Part shown: positions 28,402-37,710 of the stretch, piece by piece | How positions within the stretch are numbered: position 1 is the first letter of the stretch | How the letters are laid out: the number at the start of each line of letters is the position of its first letter | DNA from: Colwellia sp. 1_MG-2023 | GTDB lineage: Bacteria > Pseudomonadota > Gammaproteobacteria > Enterobacterales > Alteromonadaceae | Direction of reading: 5' to 3' | DNA length: 64,000 bases | NCBI RefSeq assembly: GCF_030546755.1 | Contig: NZ_JAUOPE010000004.1 | Location: 62,001-126,000 of the forward strand | Position numbers and translations under genes: made by a program | The notes under the pieces: model-generated | Seen by the model: only the letters and a program-made list of their open reading frames with translations | What the model was told of the DNA's origin: nothing | The model's database searches: none

Positions 28402-29658
28402 CTAGTCTCGTACTTGACCGTCACCAATCACGACAAATTTTTCAGTGGTTAACGATGATAATCCCATAGGTCCATAAGCATGCAGTTTACTGGTAGAAAT
28501 ACCTATTTCAGAACCTAATCCTAGTTGCCCTCCATCAGAAAAACGTGAAGAAGCATTTATCATTACCACAGAAGAATTGATTGCGCGAACAAATTGTTGT
28601 GTGCGACTGGTATCTTGGCTGACAATGACTTCGGTATGATCAGAAGAATATTCGTTAATATGATCAATACCATCGTTAAAACTGTCTACGATTTTAACGG
28701 CTATTTCTTGCGCTAAATATTCGGCATGATAATCATCAGTTGTCGCTAAAGTGGCATCTTTAAAGTATGGAAGACTCTTTTCACAGGCATGAATTTTTAC
28801 TTGGGCTGAATCAGCAAGTGCTTTTGCTGCTAAAGGTAAAAATTCTGCAGCAATATCTTGATGTACCAATAAAGTTTCCAGTGAATTACAGGCACTTGGA
28901 CGCTGTGTTTTACCATTGACTAAAATGTTCACCGCTTTGGTTAAATCGGCATATTTATCAATATATAAATGACACACGCCTTTGAAATGTTGAATCACTG
29001 GAATTTGACTATTTTCCGTGACATAGCGAATTAAGCCTTCGCCACCTCGTGGGATGACGAGATCAATACTGTCGCGTTGAACTAATAATTCATTGATAAT
29101 TTCACGGCTGGTATCAGGAATAACTGAAACAATATTTTTATCAATTTCTTGATGTTCTAATACTTTATGTAAGCAATTGGCGAGGGCAATATTACTGTGA
29201 ATAGCCTCAGAGCCACCACGTAAAATAACGGCGTTGCCTGATTTAATGCATAGCGCAGCTGCTTCTGCGGTAACATTCGGACGCGATTCATAAATCATCG
29301 CAATTACCCCTAATGGAATACGCATTTTTCCTACTTGCATACCATTAGGTCGTAAGGCTAAATTAGCAATATTACCGACTGGATCTGCCAACGTAATAAT
29401 TTCACGAATGGCATCAGCAATATCAGTAATGCGTTGTTCTGTTAATAATAAACGATCGAGCATGGCATCACTTAAACCTTTCGTTTTACCTGCACGAATA
29501 TCTTTGGCATTTTCTTGAATGATAGTATCGCTATTATCTTCTATTGCTTGCGCCATTTTTGTAAGTAATTGATTTTTCTCTGATGTGGTAAGTTGTGCAA
29601 CTACGCGAGAAGCTTTTCGAACCAGCTTGGCATTTTCGGCCATGTTAAATTGTGTCAT
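28402..29658 (-). CDS. proA: Gamma-glutamyl phosphate reductase
   Basis: Second step of proline synthesis: reduces gamma-glutamyl phosphate to glutamate semialdehyde with NADPH. It belongs to the aldehyde dehydrogenase superfamily; the catalytic Cys lies in TQRPSACNSLETLL, and IPLGVIAMIYESRPNVT and GLGSEIGISTSKLHAYGPMG are further ProA signatures. I place the start at the internal ATG (MTQFNMAENAKLV), with an AGAG ribosome binding site upstream; an alternative upstream start would add 11 residues. It forms an operon with proB. Confidence 0.95.
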   Translation of the reverse strand: MTQFNMAENAKLVRKASRVVAQLTTSEKNQLLTKMAQAIEDNSDTIIQENAKDIRAGKTKGLSDAMLDRLLLTEQRITDIADAIREIITLADPVGNIANLALRPNGMQVGKMRIPLGVIAMIYESRPNVTAEAAALCIKSGNAVILRGGSEAIHSNIALANCLHKVLEHQEIDKNIVSVIPDTSREIINELLVQRDSIDLVIPRGGEGLIRYVTENSQIPVIQHFKGVCHLYIDKYADLTKAVNILVNGKTQRPSACNSLETLLVHQDIAAEFLPLAAKALADSAQVKIHACEKSLPYFKDATLATTDDYHAEYLAQEIAVKIVDSFNDGIDHINEYSSDHTEVIVSQDTSRTQQFVRAINSSVVMINASSRFSDGGQLGLGSEIGISTSKLHAYGPMGLSSLTTEKFVVIGDGQVRD

Positions 29659-29747
29659 TTTTATCTCTTTACTTCGCCATAATTTAGGCAAAAATTTCAG
29701 TGTTAAATGTTCATTTATTGAATAAAGAATAGTTATCTCGAAGCGAT

Positions 29748-30845
29748 TTATAAAATAACCATATCATCTCGGTGAATCACTACTTTGCTTGGGCAACAGC
29801 CTAAAATTTTGGTGATTTGACTGCTATTACAGCCTTTGATACGTAATAAATCTCTATGGCTATATTGGCAAATACCTTTTGCTATTATTTCTGCTGTTTG
29901 ATTGTCGATAATATTAATCGATTCACCTGCGGCAAAATTACCACTGACTTCAACGATGCCCGATGGTAGTAATGAAGCGCCTTTATTTATTACGGCATTA
30001 ACCGCGCCGGTATCTAGGCTAACATTGCCATGACTTTTTAACGTGTGTTTTAACCAGTGCTTTCGCGCTTTGATAGCTGTTTGATTTGCTTTAAAACGAG
30101 TGCCAGGGTTGTCACCTTTTAATAAGGCGTCGAAAATTTCGCTATTGCGACCATTTAAAATGTAGGTTTCAATGCCGTTTTCTACCGCTTTCTCTGCAGC
30201 TTGAATTTTAGTTTTCATGCCGCCGGTAGCTATGGGATTGTTCGTCGTGCCCGCCATCGCATAAATTTCATCGGTGATTTCGCTAATTTCAGGTACCAAT
30301 ACAGCATTTGGATTATCACGCGGATCTTGATCGTACACACCATCAATATCACTCAGAATAAACAAACAATCTGCCTCACTCACTAAAGCAACAAGGGCCG
30401 CAAGATTGTCATTATCACCAACTTTTAACTCATCTGTTGCCACAGTGTCGTTTTCATTCACTATTGGAATAACATTATTGGCGAGTAAAATACGTAAAGT
30501 ATTTTTAATATTAATATAGCGTTCACGATTTTTTAAATCGGCATGAGTGATTAACAACTGGCTACAAGGCACATCAAAAAAGCGCTGCCAATTTGCCATC
30601 ATTTGCATTTGCCCAACAGATGCCATGGCTTGCTTGGTTGGAATCGAAGGATTATTAGAACCGTGCTGAATTAATTGTCTGCCAGCGGCAACACTGCCAG
30701 ATGACACTATAATTATTTCTTTGCCTGCTTGTTGGCATTCGGTGATAAAGCGCGCGATGGCAAGTAAATACATGCCACTACAGCCTTTTGCATCTGGTGA
30801 TACTAAGGCACTGCCCACTTTGATGACAGCACGATTAAAATTCAT
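29748..30845 (-). CDS. proB: Glutamate 5-kinase
   Basis: First step of proline synthesis: phosphorylates glutamate, feedback-inhibited by proline in the family. The 365-aa product has the amino acid kinase domain (about 1-255; KVGSALVS, IVSSGSVAAGR, PIVNENDTVATDELKVGDND, ATGGMKTKIQAA) and a C-terminal PUA domain (about 275-355). proA follows after about 90 bases on the same strand. Confidence 0.96.
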   Translation of the reverse strand: MNFNRAVIKVGSALVSPDAKGCSGMYLLAIARFITECQQAGKEIIIVSSGSVAAGRQLIQHGSNNPSIPTKQAMASVGQMQMMANWQRFFDVPCSQLLITHADLKNRERYINIKNTLRILLANNVIPIVNENDTVATDELKVGDNDNLAALVALVSEADCLFILSDIDGVYDQDPRDNPNAVLVPEISEITDEIYAMAGTTNNPIATGGMKTKIQAAEKAVENGIETYILNGRNSEIFDALLKGDNPGTRFKANQTAIKARKHWLKHTLKSHGNVSLDTGAVNAVINKGASLLPSGIVEVSGNFAAGESINIIDNQTAEIIAKGICQYSHRDLLRIKGCNSSQITKILGCCPSKVVIHRDDMVIL

Positions 30846-31160
30846 TACATTTCCCCATGATAATTAGCTATAGCATGCCCTGAAAGCGCGGTGAGATGCA
30901 ATGATATTTTCTGTGTTTGTTAGAAGAGATTGCTCTTTTTAGTAGCTTTAGGCAATAACGGGGGATTAATGGTTGTTTTTCATTATTAAAGAACACTAAT
31001 TTAGCCGATTATCTCAGTGCTTAAATAATATTGATAAAAAAGTGACCACACTTTCATGTATAGTGTTAGTTATCCTCAAAAAGGAGAAAATATTAGCTGA
31101 AAGCTAGATAAATTCGATTTATTATAGCTGACAAGAATAAACGTGATTGTATTGGCTTAA
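30846..31160. other. Divergent intergenic region of proB and the YihG-like gene
   Basis: This 315-base gap carries the promoters of both flanking genes. I see TATAGT near 31062 but no well-spaced -35, and no repeat or structured RNA. Confidence 0.4.
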
Positions 31161-32060
31161 GTGATGTTAAATTTTTTACCTGCTTTCCTCATTGGTTTTA
31201 TATCAATGATTTTTTATACCGTTAACACTCTTTTTTGGTTGTTGCCGATTGTACTGTTTTCGCTTCTTAAAGCACTTATTCCATTACATTTATGGCGTAA
31301 GTTTTTTAGTTATTTACTCGATAACATGGCGAGTAATTGGGTGGCAGTAAATACCTTAATTCAAAAACTATTTAACACGACTAAGTTAGTTGTGACTGGT
31401 TTAGAGCAGCTTGAAAGAAAACAATGGTATTTAGTGATTTCAAATCATCAAAGTTGGGTAGATATTGTGGTCTTGCAACGTATTCTTCATGGCAAAATAC
31501 CTTTCTTGAAATTCTTTTTAAAAAAAGAACTGATTTATGTACCTTTTCTTGGCATTGCCTGGTGGGCACTCGATTTTCCATTTATGAAGCGATATAGCCA
31601 AAGTTTCATCAAAAAAAATCCTCATTTAAAGGGTAAGGATATTGAAACGACGCAAAAAGCGTGTGAAAAGTTCAGACATAAACCTGTGAGCATTATGAAT
31701 TTTATTGAAGGCACGCGTTTTACCAAAGTAAAATATGATAAGCAAAATTCACCGTTTCAATATTTACTAAAACCCAAAGCCGGCGGTATTGGTTTTGTGC
31801 TGTCTACGATGGGAGATCAGTTAAACAAGGTTTTAGACATTACTCTTTACTATCCTGATGGCACACCAACTTTTATTGATTTTATTTGTGGAAGAGTGAA
31901 AGAAGTACGGGTGGATATTGGCATAAAAGATATTGATCAATCGTTAAAGGGTGATTATGTTAACGATAGAGCGCATAAAATTCAGTTTCAAAAATGGGTT
32001 AATCAGCTTTGGTTAGATAAAGACGCAAAACTTGCTGAATTTCATCAACAGAATAAATAA
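31161..32060 (+). CDS. YihG-like lysophospholipid acyltransferase
   Basis: A membrane PlsC-family acyltransferase that probably adds an acyl chain to lysophosphatidic acid or lysophospholipid. The NHQSWVD motif (HX4D, residues about 95-101) and FIEGTRFT (about 178) are the catalytic and glycerophosphate-binding motifs. A hydrophobic N-terminus (about 5-45) anchors it. The 299-aa length and extended C-terminus match YihG rather than PlsC. It is followed after 9 bases by the MscS channel gene, so the two are co-transcribed. Confidence 0.87.
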   Translation: MMLNFLPAFLIGFISMIFYTVNTLFWLLPIVLFSLLKALIPLHLWRKFFSYLLDNMASNWVAVNTLIQKLFNTTKLVVTGLEQLERKQWYLVISNHQSWVDIVVLQRILHGKIPFLKFFLKKELIYVPFLGIAWWALDFPFMKRYSQSFIKKNPHLKGKDIETTQKACEKFRHKPVSIMNFIEGTRFTKVKYDKQNSPFQYLLKPKAGGIGFVLSTMGDQLNKVLDITLYYPDGTPTFIDFICGRVKEVRVDIGIKDIDQSLKGDYVNDRAHKIQFQKWVNQLWLDKDAKLAEFHQQNK

Positions 32061-32069
32061 GGGAATTAT

Positions 32070-33308
32070 ATGATAGCTATTATGTCATCGTGGTTAACAG
32101 AACAAGGAGTATCACCTGATAATTTAGCTATCTCATCATTAATACTTGGTTGTGTGATCATCTTTGTATTGTGTGCAATTGCTTATTATTTAGCAAAACA
32201 TCAATTATTAAGTGTGGTAAAAAAACTCGTAGCGCATTCGCGAAATACGTGGGATGACTTGATTTTTGAACACCATGTATTTACTCGTTTAGCTTTGTTA
32301 ATTCCACTGATACTTTTTTGGTTTTTGGCGCCTAAATTAATTGCAGCAGAATCTTTAACGCTACATTTTTTCTTGGTGTTTGCCAAAGTTGCCATAAGTT
32401 TTCAGGTGGCTAGAACAATAGCCTCGCTCCTTAATGTTGTAAATAACATTTCTAGAGAAACGGCGAAACAGCGTTATTTACCGTTAAATGCCAGTATTCA
32501 AGTGATTAAGTTAGCGGTATATCTAGTAGCGACTATTTTATCAATTTCATTTGTCCTCGATAAGTCGCCAATTTACTTGCTGAGTGGTTTAGGGGCATTA
32601 ACTGCGGTATTACTCTTAGTGTTTCAAGATACCATTAAAGGGTTAGTTGCCAGCATTCAAATTTCTGCTAATAAAATGCTTGCCCCCGGCGATTGGATTG
32701 AAATACCACAGTATGGCGCAGATGGAGATGTGCTTGAAATTGGTTTAAATACGGTAAAAGTGCAAAATTTTGATCGCACGGTAACTACCGTTCCTACTTA
32801 TGCGCTGATTAGCGGCTCATTTAAAAATTGGCGAGACATGTTTGCTTCTGGCGGACGTCGTATCAAACGCACAATTATTGTCGATATTGGTAGTATTCAT
32901 TTTTACCAAGCCGATAAAATTGAAAAGCTTAAAGAAATTCATTTATTAAAGGATTACTTGGCAAGGAAGTTACAAGAAATTTCTGAGCATTCCAAGCAAC
33001 TAGCATTAAAAGATACCGATTATGTGAACCAACGAAAATTAACCAATGTAGGAACTTTTCGCGCTTATATTCAGGAATTTTTGCAACACCATGAAAAAGT
33101 TCATCACCAAATGACATGTATGGTAAGGCAACTACCTGCGACAGCGACAGGTTTACCTTTAGAGTTATATTTTTTTAGTAATGACCAAAACTGGGTGAAT
33201 TACGAGGCAATACAATCGGATATATTTGATCACCTCTTTGCGATGGCGCCAGTGTTCGATTTACGGATTTTTCAACACCCTAGTGGTGATGACTGGCGAC
33301 ATCGTTAA
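32070..33308 (+). CDS. MscS-family mechanosensitive channel (YbdG-like)
   Basis: A predicted small-conductance channel releasing solutes on hypo-osmotic shock. The 412-aa product has several transmembrane helices, with the MscS pore helix region LLSGLGALTAVLLLVFQDTIKGLVASIQI, then the beta domain (GDWIEIPQYGADGDVLEIGLNTVKV). The size and the insertion in the C-terminal cytoplasmic domain resemble E. coli YbdG more than MscS. It lies 9 bases after the YihG-like gene. Confidence 0.9.
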   Translation: MIAIMSSWLTEQGVSPDNLAISSLILGCVIIFVLCAIAYYLAKHQLLSVVKKLVAHSRNTWDDLIFEHHVFTRLALLIPLILFWFLAPKLIAAESLTLHFFLVFAKVAISFQVARTIASLLNVVNNISRETAKQRYLPLNASIQVIKLAVYLVATILSISFVLDKSPIYLLSGLGALTAVLLLVFQDTIKGLVASIQISANKMLAPGDWIEIPQYGADGDVLEIGLNTVKVQNFDRTVTTVPTYALISGSFKNWRDMFASGGRRIKRTIIVDIGSIHFYQADKIEKLKEIHLLKDYLARKLQEISEHSKQLALKDTDYVNQRKLTNVGTFRAYIQEFLQHHEKVHHQMTCMVRQLPATATGLPLELYFFSNDQNWVNYEAIQSDIFDHLFAMAPVFDLRIFQHPSGDDWRHR

Positions 33309-33315
33309 AAGGTAT

Positions 33316-34173
33316 TTATCGTTGTCTGATCACGCCTTCTTGCATGGTAGTGGCGACTAAATCGCCTGCTTGGTTGTAAATTTGTCCTCTTACTAAACCT
33401 CTACCACCAATACTTGTCGGGCTTTCCATGACATATAATAGCCAATCATCAAAGCGAAATGGGCGATGAAACCACATGGCATGATCAATGGTCGCTATCT
33501 GAAAGTTTGGCTGCCAATGGCTGACTCCGTGACTAAACAGTGCGGTGGGCAAAAAATGAAAATCTGAGGTATAAGCCAGCATGTATTTGTGTATGCGCGG
33601 GTCATCAGGCAATTGACCGTTGGCTTTGATCCACATATGGCAGATAGGCTCTGATTTTTCAGGTTTTATCCAATTATATTGTTCAACGGGTTTTAACTCG
33701 ATTGGCTTTTCTGAAAGAAATTTACCGCGGACATTTTCAGGGATATATTGCTGATTATCAAAAATAAAATCAGTAAAAGACGGCAATTCATCAGGGCCTG
33801 CAACGTTAGGCATTATATTTTGATGATCAAAGCCTTTTTCTTCTAACTGAAAGGAAGCGGTCATATAAAAAATAGCTTGGCCGTTTTGAATTGCTTTCAC
33901 TCTACGGGTATTAAAACTGCGTCCATCACGAATATTTTCTACTTCATAAATAATTGGCTTTTCAGCATCGCCTGGTCGTAAAAAATAAGAGTGTAATGAA
34001 TGGACATGTCTATCTAACTCGACACTTTCTTGCGCGGCTGATAAAGCTTGCCCCATGACTTGCCCACCAAATAGCGCTTTAAACCCTAGATCTTGGCTTT
34101 GACCACGATATAAGCCTTGCTCAATTTTTTCTAAAGACAAAAGGGTGAGGAGATCTTTTAATACTTGGCTCAT
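33316..34173 (-). CDS. tesB: Acyl-CoA thioesterase II
   Basis: Hydrolyses medium- and long-chain acyl-CoA to fatty acid and CoA. The 285-aa product has the double hotdog fold: GQSQDLGFKALFGGQVMGQAL at the start, LHSYFLRPGD, and the second hotdog with ATIDHAMWFHRPFRFDDWLLY (catalytic Asp region) and GRGLVRGQIYNQAG. Length fits TesB (286 aa in E. coli). It is convergent with the MscS-type gene. Confidence 0.95.
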   Translation of the reverse strand: MSQVLKDLLTLLSLEKIEQGLYRGQSQDLGFKALFGGQVMGQALSAAQESVELDRHVHSLHSYFLRPGDAEKPIIYEVENIRDGRSFNTRRVKAIQNGQAIFYMTASFQLEEKGFDHQNIMPNVAGPDELPSFTDFIFDNQQYIPENVRGKFLSEKPIELKPVEQYNWIKPEKSEPICHMWIKANGQLPDDPRIHKYMLAYTSDFHFLPTALFSHGVSHWQPNFQIATIDHAMWFHRPFRFDDWLLYVMESPTSIGGRGLVRGQIYNQAGDLVATTMQEGVIRQR

Positions 34174-34309
34174 AAAGAATATTACTCATAAAAAACATAT
34201 CTGCAATTATATAAGCAATATGGTACCGATTGGAATAGACTGCTTGTACCAGTTGAAAAACTATCATTTAATTGTAGCCATTTGTTGAATTATAGAACGA
34301 ACTAAGATA

Positions 34310-34621
34310 TTGTCCGATTATATTTTAAACATAATATCCTCGTTGATTGTAGAAGGTAGATACGTGCAAGCTGTATTAGAGAGAGAAGTGTTGTTAGAAA
34401 GAAGGCATTATACGCCTGAACATTCTTCGCTGTGGGATAAGCTATCGTTAGCTCAAAAATTCGCAGCAAGTAGCTTAACTCAGTTTGGCTACGACCTTGC
34501 TTTTATCCGTAATAGCCAAGCAAACGGTAGTTTAGCTATTTTATTATGTGACGGAAATGCAGCAACAATTAATGATGATGGTGAAATTAATACCTCACCT
34601 GAAATTACTATTAGACCGTAA
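34310..34621 (+). CDS. Small conserved protein, unknown function
   Basis: A 103-aa protein with a TTG start (SDYILNIISSLIVEGRYVQ). The LIVEGRYVQAVLEREVLLERRHYTPEHS stretch looks like a conserved hypothetical family found in related marine gammaproteobacteria. No signal peptide, membrane helix or catalytic motif is visible. An ideal terminator follows. Function unknown; an alternative start is the GTG at 34364. Confidence 0.65.
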   Translation: MSDYILNIISSLIVEGRYVQAVLEREVLLERRHYTPEHSSLWDKLSLAQKFAASSLTQFGYDLAFIRNSQANGSLAILLCDGNAATINDDGEINTSPEITIRP

Positions 34622-34640
34622 TCAAGCAATTTTAAAATCA

Positions 34641-34673
34641 GGCCGCTAACGCAAGTTAGCGGCCTTTTTTTTT
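34641..34673 (+). terminator. Rho-independent terminator
   Basis: GGCCGCTAAC-GCAA-GTTAGCGGCC, a perfect 10-bp stem with a 4-base loop, followed by nine T. It terminates the small gene upstream. Confidence 0.93.
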
Positions 34674-34706
34674 CCAAAAAATAACTATTGTCCTTTGCTC
34701 AACGTA

Positions 34707-35177
34707 TTAAGAGAGCGGTTTTATCATATGTAGCATTTCAGGCTTAAAGCCGAGGTTTTGATAAAATTGTTGGGCATGATTGTTATTGGCAAATACTTCT
34801 AAATGCAATAACCGATAATTCTGATTTTTGGCCCACAGTTCTGCTGATTGCATTAACTGTTGACCCACGCCCATTTTTTGAGCGTTTGGGCATACCGCTA
34901 ATAAGGTAATGCTTGCACATTTCTCGTTGGATATCCCATCTGTATGACTACAAATGTGTATAAAACCTATAGAGATGCCATTTCGTTCGGCAATTAAGGT
35001 TGTATGAGGTGCTGGCGCGTTATTTAACATTTCAAGTATGTAGTTATCTTGCATTTGTTGCACAGTATTTTTATCGTGCCATGAAAGCTTTGCGACTTCG
35101 GCTAATCTGGGTGACAAAGATAAAATAAAGTCGTGATCAGTTTTTAACGCATCACGGATAGTAATTGCTTGGCTCAT
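34707..35177 (-). CDS. GNAT family N-acetyltransferase
   Basis: Transfers an acetyl group from acetyl-CoA to an unknown amine. The product is 156 aa from the ATG at 35177, which has AGGAG 5 bases upstream; an in-frame TTG adds 4 residues. GNAT motif A is CPNAQKMGVGQQLMQSAE (Q/RxxGxG/A) and motif B LHLEVFANNNHAQQFYQNLGF. Single gene. Confidence 0.88.
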   Translation of the reverse strand: MSQAITIRDALKTDHDFILSLSPRLAEVAKLSWHDKNTVQQMQDNYILEMLNNAPAPHTTLIAERNGISIGFIHICSHTDGISNEKCASITLLAVCPNAQKMGVGQQLMQSAELWAKNQNYRLLHLEVFANNNHAQQFYQNLGFKPEMLHMIKPLS

Positions 35178-35509
35178 TGTGCTCCTCAATGAAATTTCGT
35201 TAATCGTCGTTTATTTATCAAGGTATGAAAAAATATCAGGGTATGAATCTTCATTATGAAAATCAATCAATACGGCATTAATTTTAAACATAACTTAGTC
35301 GTTAAACGTTGCTTGAATATATCATGGTAAGGTTTTATTGAACTACACCTGGCTTATTGAATTTTTATTTAAGTGACAAAGGTTTATTGATTCAATGATG
35401 GTATAGGGAAATGGGAAATAGACAACTGAGTGGTCTGGGTATCTTTTGTTGATTTTTGGTTATAAAAAAACCCAACATTACGTTGGGTTTTTAATTCTTA
35501 AAACAAAAA
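35178..35509. other. Intergenic region before rpmG
   Basis: About 330 bases hold the upstream region of the GNAT gene and the hairpin terminator of the rpmBG operon at 35466-35492. I see no open frame with coding character, repeat or RNA motif in the rest. Confidence 0.5.
35466..35492 (-). terminator. Terminator of the rpmB-rpmG operon
   Basis: AAAAACCCAAC and GTTGGGTTTTT form an 11-bp stem with a 5-base loop; T tracts lie on both sides. It lies downstream of rpmG on the minus strand. Confidence 0.88.
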
Positions 35510-35665
35510 TTACTTAATTTTCGCTTCTTTATACATTACGTGCTTGCGAGCTTTTGGATCAAACTTTTTGATTTCCATTTTCTCAGGCATAGTCTTTTTA
35601 TTCTTATCAGTAGTATAAAAATGACCTGTACCAGCACTTGAAACTAAACGAATTTTATCACGCAT
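35510..35665 (-). CDS. rpmG: 50S ribosomal protein L33
   Basis: A 51-aa ribosomal protein of the large subunit. The translation begins [19 protein letters not shown] and ends [19 protein letters not shown], the gammaproteobacterial L33 pattern. The Cys-rich zinc motif of some L33 copies is absent, so this is the zinc-free form. It is co-transcribed with rpmB, whose stop lies 9 bases upstream. Confidence 0.97.
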   Translation of the reverse strand: MRDKIRLVSSAGTGHFYTTDKNKKTMPEKMEIKKFDPKARKHVMYKEAKIK

Positions 35666-35674
35666 GATGATTCC

Positions 35675-35911
35675 TTAAACTTTTTCGCCACGGGCACGGA
35701 TATCAGTTAATACTGCATCAATACCTTTTTTATCGATAATACGCATTCCTTTCGGAGTTAAACGTAATTTAACGAATGTATTTTCACTTTCAACCCAAAA
35801 ACGGTGAGTTTGAAGGTTAGGTAAAAAACGACGACGAGTCGCGTTTCTTGCGTGCGAACGGTTGTTTCCAACCATTGGCTTTTTGCCTGTTACTTGGCAA
35901 ACTTTAGACAT
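35675..35911 (-). CDS. rpmB: 50S ribosomal protein L28
   Basis: A 78-aa large-subunit ribosomal protein: [38 protein letters not shown], and the C-terminal [16 protein letters not shown]. The first gene of rpmB-rpmG, with a TATAAT at 35991-35996 upstream. Confidence 0.98.
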   Translation of the reverse strand: MSKVCQVTGKKPMVGNNRSHARNATRRRFLPNLQTHRFWVESENTFVKLRLTPKGMRIIDKKGIDAVLTDIRARGEKV

Positions 35912-35990
35912 ATGAGTACTCCAAAATTAATTTCAGCTCGAGCTATTTTTCCCCAAGACCGTCGCCCCGGGATCCTGAAAAAGGTGGCAT

Positions 35991-35996
35991 ATTATA
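35991..35996 (-). promoter_or_regulatory. Probable -10 element for rpmBG
   Basis: A perfect TATAAT read on the minus strand, about 80 bases upstream of rpmB. The sequence 17 bp further upstream (TAGATT) is only a poor -35. No other plausible promoter was seen in the gap. Confidence 0.5.
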
Positions 35997-36103
35997 GAGA
36001 AAGTGAAAAACGAAATCTAGTTTTTATCGCGTTCCAAGCAAAGATCTTTGCTAATTCCTTGTAAATTAATCAGTTAAATGATTGTTTTTCACAAGTTGGT
36101 ATA

Positions 36104-36132
36104 AAAAAACAGCGATTATACGCTGTTTTTTT
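36104..36132 (-). terminator. Terminator of the ParA/RHH operon
   Basis: AAAAAACAGCG, loop ATTATA, CGCTGTTTTTTT: an 11-bp stem with A/T tracts on both sides. It lies downstream of the ribbon-helix-helix gene and upstream of the rpmB promoter. Confidence 0.85.
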
Positions 36133-36161
36133 ATAAGGTTTGGTTGAGATATTAAACAATT

Positions 36162-36557
36162 TTAGCTTACATTCGAATCTAAAAGTTTATTGAGTTTCTT
36201 TTGTTGATCTTTATTGCATAGTTCGTCTATTAAAATACGGATGATATGCGATTTCGCTAATTGACTGTCTTTTGCTAATTCTTGAAGTTGCTCAATCGCT
36301 TCTTCACTCAAGGTAAACGTTGCGTGCCTAAATGGCTTGCCGGCTTTACTTTTTCGCCTTTCTGCTTGTTTTTTTACTTCAAATTGCTTGGCTGCTGCTA
36401 ATGCTTGCTGCAAATTAACCGTTTGATTTTTACTTTCACTGACAATTTCAGGCGTGCCTTTCGCATAATTTTCTGCGTCAGCAATAAATTCATCTACGGT
36501 AAATGCCTTTTTCCGTGGCTTGCCGTCCTTGGATTTTTTTAGATCAGATAAACTCAT
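36162..36557 (-). CDS. Ribbon-helix-helix partner of ParA-like ATPase
   Basis: 131 aa with a basic, disordered N-terminal half (DLKKSKDGKPRKK; QAERRKSKAGK) and a C-terminal ribbon-helix-helix motif at about 77-116: RHATFTLSEEAIEQLQELA and AKSHIIRILIDEL. Such proteins bind DNA operators or centromere-like sites as dimers. Its start overlaps the end of the parA-like gene by 14 bases, so the two are translationally coupled, as in plasmid parAB-type pairs. No iteron or obvious centromere array was seen beside it. Confidence 0.75.
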   Translation of the reverse strand: MSLSDLKKSKDGKPRKKAFTVDEFIADAENYAKGTPEIVSESKNQTVNLQQALAAAKQFEVKKQAERRKSKAGKPFRHATFTLSEEAIEQLQELAKDSQLAKSHIIRILIDELCNKDQQKKLNKLLDSNVS

Positions 36558-37212
36558 GAGAGTTGTCCGGTTTCATGGCGAGTAATTCCTCGGCTATTGC
36601 TTTCATTTCAGTTGCCGCTTTACCTTCAGGGTCTATTTCAATAACAGAAGAACCTTGTTCTTCACTGTCATCATAAATATTGCGGTTATAAGTCACTGCG
36701 TCTAAAACATTAATGCCGTATGACCGACAGACATCTTTAGCTTCTAAAATACGATTTGCTTGAGTGGGTAATGCAGGACATTGAGTAATAACAAATGAGG
36801 CTAGCATTTTAGGGTTGACCATTTTACAGGTACTTAACATATCTTCCATATGCGGCACTGTTTTTAAATCACGACGTTTCGGGCGAAGAGGAATGATAAC
36901 ATGTTCGGCAACGGACATCGCAGCACGTAGCGCTAAATTATCTTGGCCGCCACAATCAACAATAACGTAGTCATAATGTTGGTTTAGACTTAATAAGTCA
37001 TTGCGAATTTTTCCATATAATTGAATACAGTTTATTGCGGGTAAAGATGGATCAGTATTGCGTGCTTGTATCCAATCAGAAGTGGTTCGTTGTGGGTCAC
37101 AATCAACCATTAAAACGATGGCATTTTTATCACGTGCAAAATAAACTGCTAAATTTTGCGCAAGGCAACTTTTACCACTGCCGCCTTTTTCACCACCAAC
37201 TAATATCATCAT
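36544..37212 (-). CDS. ParA family ATPase
   Basis: A 222-aa ATPase of the ParA/MipZ/Soj superfamily. Deviant Walker A GGEKGGSGKSCLAQNLA (about 6-22), Walker A' VDCDPQRTTSDW, and Walker B YVIVDCGGQD. It lacks the N-terminal HTH of type Ia plasmid ParA proteins, so it resembles small type Ib or chromosomal positioning ATPases. It pairs with the RHH gene and sits between rpmBG and the PilZ gene, away from any chromosomal parAB/gid cluster visible here. Cargo unknown. Confidence 0.85.
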   Translation of the reverse strand: MMILVGGEKGGSGKSCLAQNLAVYFARDKNAIVLMVDCDPQRTTSDWIQARNTDPSLPAINCIQLYGKIRNDLLSLNQHYDYVIVDCGGQDNLALRAAMSVAEHVIIPLRPKRRDLKTVPHMEDMLSTCKMVNPKMLASFVITQCPALPTQANRILEAKDVCRSYGINVLDAVTYNRNIYDDSEEQGSSVIEIDPEGKAATEMKAIAEELLAMKPDNSHEFI

Positions 37213-37302
37213 TTCGCCAATTCCTTCTACTACAACTTTAATGCGTTATTTATGCACCGATCTTTTAGTATAGCTTAAAAAATCAATGTTGAATTTTATT
37301 CA

Positions 37303-37623
37303 CTATTGGTTCAATTTTAATGCTAATTCAAACCAACCATTCTCTTGTTCGAGACAACGTATTACTTTGCCTTTTAAAATTTGGCAATTTGCTGCTGCCG
37401 CTTTAAACCTAATGGTCACTTCAGTATTAATAGGAATGCTTTGGTCACAATCGAGTTTTAATCCACCTTTGGAAAAATCAACACAGACAATTTTCTTGTT
37501 TATTTCTTGTCCAGAATCATGGGTCCAAGTTATATCAACTAGTTCTTTTTCCATGTCTAATCGAAATGATTTACGACGTTCTTCACCATCTTGATTATTA
37601 ATCGTTGGGATATCATCTGACAT
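37303..37623 (-). CDS. PilZ domain c-di-GMP receptor
   Basis: A 106-aa single-domain PilZ protein with both ligand motifs: RRKSFR (RxxxR) and DFSKGGLKL ([D/N]xSxxG). It should bind c-di-GMP and transmit the signal to an unknown target. About 90 bases separate it from the ParA-like gene, on the same strand; co-transcription is possible. Confidence 0.88.
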   Translation of the reverse strand: MSDDIPTINNQDGEERRKSFRLDMEKELVDITWTHDSGQEINKKIVCVDFSKGGLKLDCDQSIPINTEVTIRFKAAAANCQILKGKVIRCLEQENGWFELALKLNQ

Positions 37624-37710
37624 ATTTCAATCCTTATTCTTTCTCATGATATTTTAAACCTAACTGTCAATTCAACGACTTGCAAGATTTTTAAGTAAAT
37701 AATTCATTGG

